A DNA stretch of 64,000 bases from Methylophilus methylotrophus DSM 46235 = ATCC 53528 (GCF_000378225.1 NZ_KB905141.1:295143-359142), one strand, 5' to 3'; positions 1-12,310 are shown, numbered from the stretch's first letter. The notes: a model not told the origin generated them from the sequence alone. Program-made: numbers and translations.

Positions 1-1
1 T

Positions 2-130
2 GTTAACACATGGCAAAAATATGTTAATCATCCTGTGGCAACATCTATAGATGTGCGTAATAAAAAATCTCTCCAGTCAAAATTAAAATATAAAAATCAG
101 GTAGTTAACTTGTTGCAAAAACACGAGTAG
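2..130 (+). CDS. C-terminal end of an unidentified protein (partial)
   Basis: A reading frame is open from the window edge and ends at TAG 128-130, giving 42 residues rich in Lys, Asn and Gln. The 5' part lies outside the window. No domain can be recognised. A KfrA-like gene follows 107 bp downstream in the same direction, and the interval is AT-rich. It could be the tail of a real gene or a chance open frame; only the absence of stops and a plausible composition support it. Confidence 0.35.
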   Translation, partial: VNTWQKYVNHPVATSIDVRNKKSLQSKLKYKNQVVNLLQKHE

Positions 131-237
131 ATTGCTTTCAATACAAAATTTGGTTATTAGAAAATCAATATACGCAATTTTTTGCAAACTAAATGCATCA
201 GGCTTTTGTCACAAAAACTTAAGCAATCCCAGAATTG

Positions 238-1170
238 ATGAAGATGATGAGCTTGACGCATACCGACGAAATTAAACTGGTCCAAGATGTAGAGAATTTA
301 CGCGTTCAATTTCCCCAAACAAAAGAGCTATACCGTGAAGTCTGCCGTTTAATGTTTTTTAGATATGGCATTCAACCCACTGCAAATAAGTTATATCAAC
401 TGGTACGCAAAGGAACGATGGCAACGCCGACCCAGGCAGTCAATAGTTTCTGGTCAGAACTCAGGGAAAAAAGACGCGTAGATATTGAGCAGCCAGGCTT
501 ACCAGAATCATTACGTGAATTTGCGGGGGAAGCACTCAGCACGTTATGGAAAGGCGCATTGGAAGTTGCCAAGCAAAATTATCAAACTAACCAATTTGAA
601 ATCGATGGCAAGCAACACACGAACAAGCATGAGCTGGAACAATACAAATCCCAATTAAAGCATCTTGAGGAGCGTTATGCGCTACAGCAACGAGAACTTG
701 AGCATGCAAAAAAACAGCTGCAAGAAGATGAAAAAAGAAGACTGATTGATAGTCAGCTACTAGCGACACAAAAAGAAACCGTCGTCACTTTGCAAAACGA
801 GAAAGCAACGCTGGAGACCTCCCTCAAGAGCATGAGCCATGAGTACACTGCAAAAATACATAAATTGCATGCTGCAATGAAATTGGCCGATGACCGCTAT
901 AAGAAGCTTGAATCAAAATCAGTCATGGAACTTGATCGAGAGCGGCAGCGGGTTTATAAATTAGAATCCGAAATCGCCGAGCTTAAAAAGGCATTGTTAA
1001 AAGAGCATGCTGCCACCAAAAGTCAAACGGCCAAGAATCAAAAGTTGGTCAACGAACTACGCGAAAACATAAGCCTGATTAAGGGCCAGTTAAAAGATTC
1101 CCAAAGGCAACAACTGGTGGCATCCAATAAGCTAAAACAGATTGAAAGAAAAAAACCTCTTTTAAAATAA
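238..1170 (+). CDS. KfrA-like DNA-binding coiled-coil protein
   Basis: This 310-residue protein has an N-terminal segment (about residues 10-115) resembling the KfrA_N / plasmid replication region DNA-binding domain, including a helix-turn-helix-like stretch around RYGIQPTANKLYQLVRKGTM. The rest (about 125-305) is a long charged heptad-type coiled coil rich in Lys, Glu and Gln. KfrA proteins are plasmid transcriptional autoregulators and partition accessories that bind DNA through the N-terminus and dimerise through the coil; chromosomal relatives are common in betaproteobacteria, often near mobile DNA. The ATG at 238 is used; a TTG directly before it would add one residue, and no strong ribosome-binding site separates them. 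The 3' end overlaps a minus-strand terminator. The family call rests on N-terminal pattern and architecture; its target is unknown. Confidence 0.7.
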   Translation: MKMMSLTHTDEIKLVQDVENLRVQFPQTKELYREVCRLMFFRYGIQPTANKLYQLVRKGTMATPTQAVNSFWSELREKRRVDIEQPGLPESLREFAGEALSTLWKGALEVAKQNYQTNQFEIDGKQHTNKHELEQYKSQLKHLEERYALQQRELEHAKKQLQEDEKRRLIDSQLLATQKETVVTLQNEKATLETSLKSMSHEYTAKIHKLHAAMKLADDRYKKLESKSVMELDRERQRVYKLESEIAELKKALLKEHAATKSQTAKNQKLVNELRENISLIKGQLKDSQRQQLVASNKLKQIERKKPLLK

Positions 1171-1175
1171 AGAGG
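1148..1175 (-). terminator. Rho-independent terminator of the coiled-coil/response-regulator operon
   Basis: Read on the minus strand, CCTCTTT and AAAGAGG form a 7-bp stem with a 6-nt loop, followed by seven T. It overlaps the last codons of the convergent KfrA-like gene and lies about 50 bp past the stop of the 1225-1986 gene. Confidence 0.75.
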
Positions 1176-1224
1176 CGGAATAATGGCCTTCCCATCCTGA
1201 TGCCCGATGAGTTGAAATACATGG

Positions 1225-1986
1225 TTATGAAAGGCCTATAAACCGCTCTTCAATAAATTCTTTTTCAATTGTGTTGCGGCGCATTTCATCTTGTAACGCC
1301 ACCAGTTTTGCTTCAAGCGCTTGTTTTTCTTGCGTTAACACTTGAACCTCTTGTTGCAATGCGGTATCTGCGTTAGAGGAGGAGAGTGTTTGAGCAGTCA
1401 TATTGCTAAGTCGCGCAATTTCTTCCTTGAGGCTCGCCATGATGCTATCTGACTCCTTAGCATCGGCTCTAGCCTTCATAACCATGGACTGGTAGCTTTC
1501 AATTCTTTTCCGCATTGCCGCCATTTCGGCATTCTCATCCATAGAAAGATAATTGCCTCTTCTTAGCTGGTGAGTAATCTCTTCCAGACTGGACTGCAAC
1601 TTGGAAATTTCTTGCATGACAGATTCATGCGGTAACTCTGCATTAGACCTGGTTGATTCAGTAGATTGATTGGGTAGGAATAAATCATCAACGCATTCAA
1701 GAAGCTCTTGAGAGACCTTATCAAAGCGTTGCAACATATTGATTATCATAGGATCTGCTTGTGCAGAGTCATTCTCCATATTTGAGAAACGGCGGTCTAA
1801 TATGGTGCAAAGTGTTTCAAGTTTATTGGAAGAGCTTTGGAGCTCGATATGGCATCGCCCCAAGGCATTAAAAAACTTTTCTTGTTGCAGGGTATTGCTG
1901 AGCAACAATTTAACGAGCAATACCGCCGCACCACAACTGATGATGAGTGCTAGGCTACCAACAATCTCAGTGTAACTGTAAGCCAT
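1225..1986 (-). CDS. Membrane-anchored coiled-coil protein, last gene of a CheX/response-regulator operon
   Basis: The 253-residue protein has one hydrophobic segment at about residues 8-29 and then an almost entirely helical, heptad-patterned cytoplasmic region (about 45-250) with many Glu, Gln, Lys and Met. No catalytic domain is visible. The start is supported by AAGGGG six bases before the ATG. It begins 9 bp after the response-regulator gene and is probably co-transcribed with it and the CheX-like gene, so a role as scaffold or output partner of that signalling pair is a reasonable inference but unproven. It could also be a structural polar or cell-division protein. The family is not recognised. 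Confidence 0.65.
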   Translation of the reverse strand: MAYSYTEIVGSLALIISCGAAVLLVKLLLSNTLQQEKFFNALGRCHIELQSSSNKLETLCTILDRRFSNMENDSAQADPMIINMLQRFDKVSQELLECVDDLFLPNQSTESTRSNAELPHESVMQEISKLQSSLEEITHQLRRGNYLSMDENAEMAAMRKRIESYQSMVMKARADAKESDSIMASLKEEIARLSNMTAQTLSSSNADTALQQEVQVLTQEKQALEAKLVALQDEMRRNTIEKEFIEERFIGLS

Positions 1987-1995
1987 ACATGCCCC

Positions 1996-2892
1996 TTAGA
2001 TTAGTTTAATGTAGGTCACATAACCTACACCTATTCCTGGCACAGTTAACTTATAGTCTGTACGTCCTTCGTTCGAGGCAAGAGACATTTCCAGCCGCGG
2101 GAACTGTCTGTTCACGATACTTGAACGAGCGAGTTTGAGTGGACCATTTTTGTACCCAATCGATAACCCTGCACCAAATTCATCCATAAATTTTCGTGCT
2201 TCGTCCAACTGCTCATTAGACGCAGTGCCATTTTTGACAATGGACAGAATCATTGACTGCTGATCATTGTGGACGCCCCATAATACTCCCACGGCCCCCA
2301 TATCCATAATCGCCAATGCATTGACCGGAGGCGTTTTACCATTTTCACCAAATAAACCAAGGAAATTATTTTCACTGAAGTCGGCCAGTGCCAGTGGAGG
2401 GCAGGGCTCGAAAGTAAACGGTTCGCCTTTCAACAGCGTCGATAGGGTGCTTATTGTGTTTTTCAGCTCATCAGGGACTGTGCTTGCTTTCGCAGCGCCA
2501 TTCAGTGGTACAAAGCGTACCAACTGTGTCCTTAAGTCCATGTCCTGAAAGGGCTTATTAATAACGAATTTCGCACCACTTTGATATGCCAACTCGATTT
2601 TTTCTTGGCTGGACTCAGTCGTTACAAACCCAATTGGAATCTTGTTTCCATAAGTCTGGGAAACATGCTGACAAAATTCAAGCCCACTGATTTTATGCAT
2701 ATGCCAATCAGTAATGATTAAATCTGGCTTGAACTTCTCAAGGATATCCATGGCAGATTCGGCATCGCTTGCACTCTGAATTTCCAGTTTTGGATAGTTA
2801 CAGGATTCAATCACTCGTTTAATAATGCTCTGGATTGCCCGGCTGTCATCCACAATCAAAAATTTAGCTACATTGCCTGTTGATGTGCTCAT
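1996..2892 (-). CDS. Response regulator with N-terminal REC domain and uncharacterised C-terminal domain
   Basis: Residues about 10-130 form a CheY-like receiver domain with acidic pair D15-D16, phospho-acceptor D62 (in TDWHM), T91/T92 and the conserved K113 in NKP. Residues about 150-298 form a separate domain that is not a DNA-binding helix-turn-helix, GGDEF, EAL, HD-GYP or PP2C output domain; the segments ALADFSENNFLGLF and YVTYIKLI suggest an alpha/beta fold somewhat like CheC/CheX. The ATG overlaps the upstream CheX-like stop by 4 bp (ATGA), so translation is probably coupled. There is no histidine kinase beside it, so the phosphodonor must come from elsewhere. The REC call is secure; the C-terminal function is unknown. 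Confidence 0.85.
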   Translation of the reverse strand: MSTSTGNVAKFLIVDDSRAIQSIIKRVIESCNYPKLEIQSASDAESAMDILEKFKPDLIITDWHMHKISGLEFCQHVSQTYGNKIPIGFVTTESSQEKIELAYQSGAKFVINKPFQDMDLRTQLVRFVPLNGAAKASTVPDELKNTISTLSTLLKGEPFTFEPCPPLALADFSENNFLGLFGENGKTPPVNALAIMDMGAVGVLWGVHNDQQSMILSIVKNGTASNEQLDEARKFMDEFGAGLSIGYKNGPLKLARSSIVNRQFPRLEMSLASNEGRTDYKLTVPGIGVGYVTYIKLI

Positions 2893-3383
2893 GATAAAAG
2901 TACCCCTGAAAACGCATTTTTTACGTCGAATATAACGAGATTCACCAGATCTTCATTCGGCTTTTCGCTGACAAATAACCTGCTGAAAGTCGCATCTTTT
3001 TGTAATTTAAAAAACTCTTCTAATGGAATCTCTTGTGGCAGGCCCAACTCACTGTTTTTGTCCACAATCAAACCACCACCTAAAATATTGCATGTTTCTT
3101 TTTTTGCATCCTGGACGTCAGCTGCTGAAAGAGTTTCTTTAGATAAACCAAACATATGTGCAGCCACTTTAATGGCTTCTGCATCGTCCAATATCAAACC
3201 AATCGCGATTGACTCGCGTTGAGGCTGGCTATCTACAAATAGAGGTAAGATGACAGCCATGAGGTTTTCATGGCTGTGAAATGTGTAGTGATTACTTTCC
3301 TTAAATTCGAAAGTCTCGCCGCTCACAAATGACCATGACTCTGATATTTTTTTCATCATGTCAGAGGTGGGTAATAACTGCAT
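2889..3383 (-). CDS. CheX-like (CheC/CheX/FliY family) phosphatase-type protein
   Basis: This 164-residue protein resembles CheX: about residues 20-110 include an acidic helix holding E96-x-x-N99 (ETCN) followed by a glycine run, the Glu-x-x-Asn pair that CheX/CheC phosphatases use to hydrolyse phospho-Asp on receiver domains. The start at 3383 is chosen because GGGAG lies 7 bases upstream; the frame stays open a further 26 codons but without such a site. Its stop overlaps the start of a receiver-domain protein, an obvious candidate partner. CheX-like domains of this kind also occur as binding or output modules without phosphatase activity, so activity is inferred from the motif only. No flagellar or chemotaxis genes are nearby. 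Confidence 0.7.
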   Translation of the reverse strand: MQLLPTSDMMKKISESWSFVSGETFEFKESNHYTFHSHENLMAVILPLFVDSQPQRESIAIGLILDDAEAIKVAAHMFGLSKETLSAADVQDAKKETCNILGGGLIVDKNSELGLPQEIPLEEFFKLQKDATFSRLFVSEKPNEDLVNLVIFDVKNAFSGVLLS

Positions 3384-3527
3384 ATGGCATCTCCCTATAT
3401 TGATTTGTGATGGTACACATGTTTGGAATTCACAAATTGCCGATAAATGAGATGAAATCATGCTAATCCAATCTTATTAGATCAATGTATTCGCATAATG
3501 TATATTATGTTAAATTATAGAAATACT

Positions 3528-3558
3528 AAAAAACTCAGCCTGTCTCAAACTGAGTTTT
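3528..3558 (-). terminator. Terminator of the smc-zipA-ligA-TPR operon
   Basis: On the minus strand AAAACTCAG pairs with CTGAGTTTT around an 11-nt loop and runs into a T tract. It lies 23 bp after the stop of the TPR gene. Confidence 0.75.
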
Positions 3559-3580
3559 CGGCTACCTGCGCGTTGTAACC

Positions 3581-4459
3581 CTATTTCGACTTTGCGAGTA
3601 ATTCATCGAGTTCAGGATCTTTGTATTGCAACGCAATCGCTTCAGCTTGTTTGATTAATTGATCAGCCCCAGCAATATCGCCTTCAGCACGTTTTACTTC
3701 GGCCCAATAAATCGCAGTCTTAGCCTCATAGAACAGACCACCATTCTCACGGGCATATTCCATCAGACGCTGATAGGTTTTACTTGCACCTACAAAATCT
3801 TTCTTGGCGGCAAACAATTTACCCAAGACTAAACTGGCTTCGGCATATTGATCAGGCGTGCCAGATTTACGCAGCATCAGCACGCCTTTGAGTTGGTACT
3901 CAATCGCTTTATCAGTCTGCTGCATTTGCTGGTAAACCAGGGCCTCATGTATATAGCTGTCCGCCCGCTCGTCATCATTCATGGCCAGCCTCTCGCCAGC
4001 TTCAAAAGCTTTTAATGACTTTGTATATTGTCCGATTTCAAAATAGGCTTCGCCAATTAAATTATGCGCAATACGGCTATAACGGCGCATCTCTTGCTGA
4101 TCACTTAATTTGAGCGCCTGCTGATAGCTTTCAATAGCCAAAGCGTGCGTTTTGGCTTCAAGTTGTGCATTGCCCAACAACATATATGCGGAGATTAACT
4201 CCAGGCCATTAGGTTTGAGCGCAATGGCTTGCTTAAAACTGTCTAGCGACGCGGCATTCTGGCCTAAAGAAGATTGTGCCCGGCCCTTACATAACCAGAA
4301 TCCGGCATGGTCGACGTGCTGTTCTGCGATAGTGATCGCCTGAGTGTATTGTCGATTTTTTATCGCTGCATCACATAAATCCAAGCCAGCATCTTTTGCG
4401 AAAGATTGATTTAAAATCAATATATTGATGATTAAAGCTAAAGTAATTTTAGAATTCAT
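3581..4459 (-). CDS. Exported TPR-repeat protein
   Basis: The 292-residue protein begins with a Sec-type signal peptide (about residues 1-21, hydrophobic core followed by SFA-K). The mature part is built from about six tetratricopeptide-like helical repeats, with hallmark W/G/Y/A/P spacing such as ALKPNG and YQQALKLSDQ. TPR proteins are protein-interaction scaffolds, so this is probably a periplasmic adaptor. It starts 1 bp after ligA ends and shares the smc-zipA-ligA transcript; TPR proteins of unknown role at this position are known in relatives. There is no cysteine lipobox. Its partner cannot be deduced. Confidence 0.75.
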   Translation of the reverse strand: MNSKITLALIINILILNQSFAKDAGLDLCDAAIKNRQYTQAITIAEQHVDHAGFWLCKGRAQSSLGQNAASLDSFKQAIALKPNGLELISAYMLLGNAQLEAKTHALAIESYQQALKLSDQQEMRRYSRIAHNLIGEAYFEIGQYTKSLKAFEAGERLAMNDDERADSYIHEALVYQQMQQTDKAIEYQLKGVLMLRKSGTPDQYAEASLVLGKLFAAKKDFVGASKTYQRLMEYARENGGLFYEAKTAIYWAEVKRAEGDIAGADQLIKQAEAIALQYKDPELDELLAKSK

Positions 4460-4460
4460 C

Positions 4461-7894
<3,434 letters not shown>

Positions 7895-7947
7895 GTGACC
7901 TTACTTATCCTTTAAAGCGCTTGCGTAATAATACAACAAAACTGACA

Positions 7948-10900
7948 TTAAGCCGCATGCATGCGGATCGCTTCGTCAATATCTACATCGACAATCCGTG
8001 ATACACCAGACTCCTGCATGGTGACGCCAATTAGCTGTTGAGACATTTCCATGGTGATTTTGTTGTGTGAGACGAAGAGAAACTGTGTTTTTTCGGACAT
8101 CACGCGTACCAGCTGGCAAAAACGCTCGGTATTACTATCATCCAGCGGTGCATCCACTTCGTCCATCAGGCAGAATGGCGCTGGATTTAAACGGAACAAG
8201 GCAAATACCAGCGCCATCGCCGTTAATGCCTTTTCGCCCCCAGACAGCAATTGAATGGTGGTATTTTTCTTGCCCGGAGGCTGTGCAAAAACCTGCACGC
8301 CAGTGTCCAGGATTTCATCCCCTAGCAACTCCAACTTGGCATTTCCACCATTAAACAGTGTCTGGAACAGCTCGCCAAAATTGCGGTTGGCTTCGTCAAA
8401 GGTTGCGCGTAGTTTTCCACGTGTTTCCCGGTCAATTTTCTGTATGGCTTCATCCAGGGTTTCACTGGCCGTTAGCAAATCTTTGAGCTGGCTGTCCAAA
8501 TAACCTTTGCGTTCTTTTTCTGTCGCCAGTTCTTCAATGGCTGCCATGTTCACAGGCCCCAATTGCTGGATTTGCTGTTGCAGTTTTTGCGTGACTTGTG
8601 CCTGGGTTTGTACAGATGTTAATAAATCTAGCCCTTGCTGAATGTCCTCTTCATTGAGCCCAGTTTCTGCCAGCACCTGCTGACATTGTTCTACTTGCAA
8701 ACGGCATTCCTGCTGCTTGAGGCGCTTTTGCTCGACTGCATCGCGCAAAGGGTGTAATTGCTGCTCTACCTGCATGCGGTCGCGTTCCTGCTGCTGCAAT
8801 GCCGCCTCTTGTTGTGCCAACTGGTTTCTGGCCTGCGCGAGTGCCTGCTCACAATGATGCTGCTGCGTGAGCGCCTGCGCCAAATTGGCTTTAAGTGCCT
8901 CCATATTACTGATGGTTAACGCTTGCTCAATTTCAGCCAGACGGTGTTGTAAATGTTCAGTCTCCTGCGCGTTGTAGACCAGACGTTGCTGCAAGTCATT
9001 GACGGCATTTTTGAGTAGAGTTTGCTCGAACTCTTGCGATTGCTGGTCCTTTTCAGCCTGTTGCACACTGTCTCGCAGATTGAAATAACGTTGCTCAGTT
9101 TGCTGTTTGTGCGATTGCGCTTCGCGTGCCGCTTGCTCCAGACCAGCGAATTGCGCTTCATATTCAGCCATCCGGCCCTGCGCCAAAGCCAGTTCATTAA
9201 CCAAGCTCGCTTGTTTGGCTTCAGCCTGCGCCAAATCCTGTTGCAAGGAGGTTTGCCGGCGCACAGCGTTATCATGCGTTTGCTGAATACTTGAGACCTG
9301 CATTTGCAATTCGTGCATACTGGTCGTGAGTTGCTTGATACGCTGATGCGATTGCTGCTGCTGTTGGCGAATGGCTTGCAAATCCTGTTCTATGCGCTGC
9401 GTAAGCTGCTGGCTTGAGAAAACGGCTTTTTGTGCAGGCTCAAGATCAGCCTGCAGGCTATCCAGATGCTGTTGCCGTTCCAAGACCCCTTGCATGTGCG
9501 TCTGGCGTCCGTGATACACCACACTATACCGCTGGTAAACATCACCATTTCTTGTCAGTAATGATACGCCAACGGGCAACTGGGACTGATACTGTGCCAG
9601 TTGCTGCATATCTTCCAGGACGTACACACCCGCCAGCCAATGTTGCAAGGCACCAGCCACAGCGGGTTGCTTGATTGTCAACAAACTATATAAGCTGGGC
9701 AATCCCTGCCATTGCGTAGCGCTAGCTTCACTCACCTCAGCTGGCTGTGCAACCGCCAGTGCCGCTTGCGGATGGGGCCACTGCGCCCAACCGGACAATT
9801 CCTCGGGCAACAAGGCATTCAGTTTATTGCCGAGAAACGCTTCCAGTGCCGATTGCCAATCAGACTGAATCTGCACAGCCTGCCATAGGCGAGGTACCGA
9901 TTGCAGGCCTGTTTTTTGCAACCAGGGTCCCAACTGCTGGTCTTGCTTGGTGCTTTGCTGCAATTTCTGCAGGGACTGAATTTCAGCTTCCAGCTGATGC
10001 AAGTTTCGCTGTGCCTGCTGCCAGTCTTGCCTGGCCTGTTGCAAGGCTTGCTGCTGGCTGCCCTCCTGGCTACGCAGCTGACTTAACGATTGCTCTTCAT
10101 TGTCCAGCGCAGCTTGCTGGTCAGTTAACTGCTGTTGATAAAGCGACATTACCTGCATATCCGGTAATGTCCACTGTTCTAATTCACGCTGCAATTGCTG
10201 TAACCGCTGTGATACCTCATTAAGGTTGCGTTGTAAGAAGTGCGCATTATTTTGCTCCAGTTGCGTCTGCTGACGGCTGTGCTGCACAGCCTGTTGTGCC
10301 TGATGCGCCGCTTGCTGGACGAGTTGCAACTGTGCAAACTGCTGGGGCAAGTCCTGTTGCAACATCCGTAACGCCTCTGCCTTCTCGGCAACCGTTATTT
10401 CTGCGAGGGCAAGGGCTGCTGTCTTCTCAGACAATTGCGTCTGTAACTGCTGATATTGCTGGCCACCGCGTTCACGCTGCGCGAGTAATTGCTGCTGCTG
10501 TTGCAATAAACGGTCACGCGCTTCTTCGGACTGCTTGACCTGCAAGGAAAGATTAGACACCTGCGCATTGGCTTCATAAAAGGCGGCTTGTGCAGTGTGC
10601 AACTCGTTGGAGGCATCTTGGTGCTGTTGTCGGCTCAACTCCAGTTGCAGTTCACTACTGCGTAAAGCCGCCATTTGGGCTTCAAGTCCATTCACGGCCT
10701 TTTCTACCGCTTGCGAAGCAGCTTCATAAGCCAGCACAGCATCTCTCTTACGCAACCACCACCACTGCGCCTCAGCTAGCTTAAAGGCTGCCTGCAAAGC
10801 ATGGTATTTTTGTGTGACTACTGCTTGGGCCTCAAGCTTGATAATCTGTTTATTGAGTTCACGAGAAATGTCCTCTACTCGTTCCAGATTCTCGCGCGTA

Positions 10901-11457
10901 TCACGTAACCTGAGTTCGGTCTCCCGCCTGCGCTCCTTATATTTGCTGATGCCGGCTGCCTCTTCGAGGAACACTCGCAACTCTTCCGGCCGAGCTTCTA
11001 CAATCCGTGAAATCGTATTCTGGCCGATAATCGCATAAGCCCGCCCACCAAGGCCAGTACCCAAGAATAGGTCTGCAACATCGCGCCTGCGCACTGCAAT
11101 ATTATTGATGTAATACGTCGAGCCTTTATCTCGCTCAATCACTCGTTTGACGGAGATTTCGGCATACTGGCTCCACTCACCGCTCGCGCCGCCAAGGCTG
11201 TTATCAAAAATCAGTTCAACACTGGCACGCGAAATGGGTTTTCGGTTGGATGATCCGTTGAAAATCACGGCATCCATAGCATCGGCACGCATTTCTTTTG
11301 CTGATGATTCACCAAGCACCCAACGCACTGATTCCATGACATTAGATTTGCCACAGCCGTTAGGACCAACCACCCCTACACGCTGCCCATGCAGGTGAAT
11401 GGTGGTCGGATCGACAAAAGACTTGAACCCCGCAAGTTTTAAATGTGTCAGACGCAA
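7948..11457 (-). CDS. smc: Chromosome segregation ATPase SMC
   Basis: SMC forms the ring ATPase of the bacterial condensin (with ScpA and ScpB) that organises and segregates chromosomes. The 1169-residue protein has the full layout: N-terminal ATPase half with Walker A GPNGCGKSN near residues 32-40, coiled coil about 170-490, hinge about 500-650, return coil about 660-1000, and a C-terminal half with the signature LSGGEKALTA and Walker B CLMDEVDAPLDD. The coils are unusually Gln-rich. The start MRLTHLKLAGFKSF matches the family and uses TTG at 11457. It is the first gene of the smc-zipA-ligA operon and is divergent from queF. Confidence 0.97.
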   Translation of the reverse strand: MRLTHLKLAGFKSFVDPTTIHLHGQRVGVVGPNGCGKSNVMESVRWVLGESSAKEMRADAMDAVIFNGSSNRKPISRASVELIFDNSLGGASGEWSQYAEISVKRVIERDKGSTYYINNIAVRRRDVADLFLGTGLGGRAYAIIGQNTISRIVEARPEELRVFLEEAAGISKYKERRRETELRLRDTRENLERVEDISRELNKQIIKLEAQAVVTQKYHALQAAFKLAEAQWWWLRKRDAVLAYEAASQAVEKAVNGLEAQMAALRSSELQLELSRQQHQDASNELHTAQAAFYEANAQVSNLSLQVKQSEEARDRLLQQQQQLLAQRERGGQQYQQLQTQLSEKTAALALAEITVAEKAEALRMLQQDLPQQFAQLQLVQQAAHQAQQAVQHSRQQTQLEQNNAHFLQRNLNEVSQRLQQLQRELEQWTLPDMQVMSLYQQQLTDQQAALDNEEQSLSQLRSQEGSQQQALQQARQDWQQAQRNLHQLEAEIQSLQKLQQSTKQDQQLGPWLQKTGLQSVPRLWQAVQIQSDWQSALEAFLGNKLNALLPEELSGWAQWPHPQAALAVAQPAEVSEASATQWQGLPSLYSLLTIKQPAVAGALQHWLAGVYVLEDMQQLAQYQSQLPVGVSLLTRNGDVYQRYSVVYHGRQTHMQGVLERQQHLDSLQADLEPAQKAVFSSQQLTQRIEQDLQAIRQQQQQSHQRIKQLTTSMHELQMQVSSIQQTHDNAVRRQTSLQQDLAQAEAKQASLVNELALAQGRMAEYEAQFAGLEQAAREAQSHKQQTEQRYFNLRDSVQQAEKDQQSQEFEQTLLKNAVNDLQQRLVYNAQETEHLQHRLAEIEQALTISNMEALKANLAQALTQQHHCEQALAQARNQLAQQEAALQQQERDRMQVEQQLHPLRDAVEQKRLKQQECRLQVEQCQQVLAETGLNEEDIQQGLDLLTSVQTQAQVTQKLQQQIQQLGPVNMAAIEELATEKERKGYLDSQLKDLLTASETLDEAIQKIDRETRGKLRATFDEANRNFGELFQTLFNGGNAKLELLGDEILDTGVQVFAQPPGKKNTTIQLLSGGEKALTAMALVFALFRLNPAPFCLMDEVDAPLDDSNTERFCQLVRVMSEKTQFLFVSHNKITMEMSQQLIGVTMQESGVSRIVDVDIDEAIRMHAA

Positions 11458-11481
11458 AGTGAGAAAACCGCTTATAAGAAT

Positions 11482-11507
11482 TTGAATGCTAGCTTAAGCG
11501 TTATAAT
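11482..11507 (+). promoter_or_regulatory. Probable queF promoter
   Basis: A perfect -10 hexamer TATAAT sits at 11502-11507, 37 bp before the queF ATG. The nearest -35-like hexamer, TTGAAT at 11482-11487, is only 14 bp away, shorter than ideal, so the -35 assignment is weak. The 87-bp gap must also hold the smc promoter on the other strand. Confidence 0.4.
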
Positions 11508-11543
11508 ACCCACTTTTACCAAGAAACAATCAAGAAGAGTGCA

Positions 11544-11990
11544 ATGAACGAACATTTACTCGGTGGCAAACCAACTGCCCAACCCACCAAAACACTGGAA
11601 ACTTTTGATAACCCCAACCCAAGCCGAGATTTTCATATTCATATGGAAATCCCGGAGTTTACCTGCCTGTGCCCAAAAACCGGCCAACCTGATTTCGCAG
11701 TGATTTACCTGGACTACATTCCGAATAAATTATGCGTGGAATTGAAAAGTCTGAAACTTTATATGTGGTCGTTCCGTGATGAGGGCTGCTTCCATGAAGC
11801 CGTGACCAACCAGATTCTGGATGACTTGGTTGCTGCGATTGATCCAAAATTTATGCGTGTCACCGCCAAATTCTATGTGCGTGGCGGGATCTTTACCAAT
11901 GTCGTGGCAGAACATCGCGCGGTGGGTTGGCAACCTCAACCATATGTAGAGTTATCGCAATTTTCTGCACAAAGCAACATCCGCGGATAA
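11544..11990 (+). CDS. queF: NADPH-dependent 7-cyano-7-deazaguanine reductase QueF
   Basis: QueF reduces the nitrile of preQ0 to the amine of preQ1 in queuosine biosynthesis. The 148-residue length fits the short, single-domain subtype. Visible signatures are the catalytic Cys-Asp region ([13 protein letters not shown], nucleophilic Cys followed by Asp about 7 residues on) and the NADPH/preQ0 motif ELKSLKLY, then FHE. An AAGAG-type ribosome-binding site lies 5-9 bases before the ATG. A second queuosine gene, queD, lies 2 kb downstream, so both early steps flank the same tRNA-containing stretch. Confidence 0.95.
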   Translation: MNEHLLGGKPTAQPTKTLETFDNPNPSRDFHIHMEIPEFTCLCPKTGQPDFAVIYLDYIPNKLCVELKSLKLYMWSFRDEGCFHEAVTNQILDDLVAAIDPKFMRVTAKFYVRGGIFTNVVAEHRAVGWQPQPYVELSQFSAQSNIRG

Positions 11991-12010
11991 AGGCTGGATC
12001 AATCAATAAA

Positions 12011-12033
12011 AAGCCCGGCATGCCGAGCTTTCT
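12011..12033 (+). terminator. Possible queF terminator
   Basis: AAGCCCGGCATGCCGAGCTT forms a near-perfect hairpin with one mismatch, followed only by TCT rather than a long T run. It lies 20 bp after the queF stop. Confidence 0.4.
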
Positions 12034-12100
12034 GCAATTTAGCGATCACCCTGTCTCAAGCCATCAGGCCTGCAAGATATATATGGCATTCATACACATG

Positions 12101-12125
12101 AAAAAGCCCCACATCAAGTGAGGCT
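12101..12125 (-). terminator. Terminator of the PEP-CTERM-like gene
   Basis: On the minus strand AGCCTCAC and GTGGGGCT form an 8-bp stem with one mismatch and a 5-nt loop, followed by TTTTTC. It lies about 33 bp after the stop of the 50-residue gene. Confidence 0.7.
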
Positions 12126-12157
12126 CAGCAGGCTTTCACGGCATAGTGCAATTCGCA

Positions 12158-12310
12158 CTATTTCTTTTTAGCAACGATCACCCCAATCAGCCCCAGGCCA
12201 AGCGCAATCAAGCTTACACTTTCGGGTTCTGTGACAGAGAGTGGACCAGCGGCGGCATAAGCACCAGTACTAACCAACAGCCCGATTAGCAACGTTATTT
12301 TCGATAGCAT
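12158..12310 (-). CDS. 50-residue exported PEP-CTERM-like small protein
   Basis: The frame encodes a signal peptide (residues about 1-19, ending AYA), a very short mature stretch, then a sorting-signal-like tail: a Pro-Glu pair near residue 29 (TEPESVS), a hydrophobic helix (about 34-47) and a terminal KKK. That is the PEP-CTERM layout recognised by exosortase in Gram-negative bacteria, although canonical tails end in Arg-rich segments. A strong AAGGAAC ribosome-binding site precedes the ATG by 4-6 bases, and a terminator follows. Processing would leave almost no mature protein (about 10 residues), which is odd for the family. Exosortase is not in the window. It could be a membrane microprotein instead. 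Confidence 0.6.
   Translation of the reverse strand: MLSKITLLIGLLVSTGAYAAAGPLSVTEPESVSLIALGLGLIGVIVAKKK

Noticed and set aside
9747-10223. 158-codon plus-strand frame opposite the smc coiled coil
   Set aside because: It is complementary to Gln-rich coiled-coil codons and has no start context or homology pattern.
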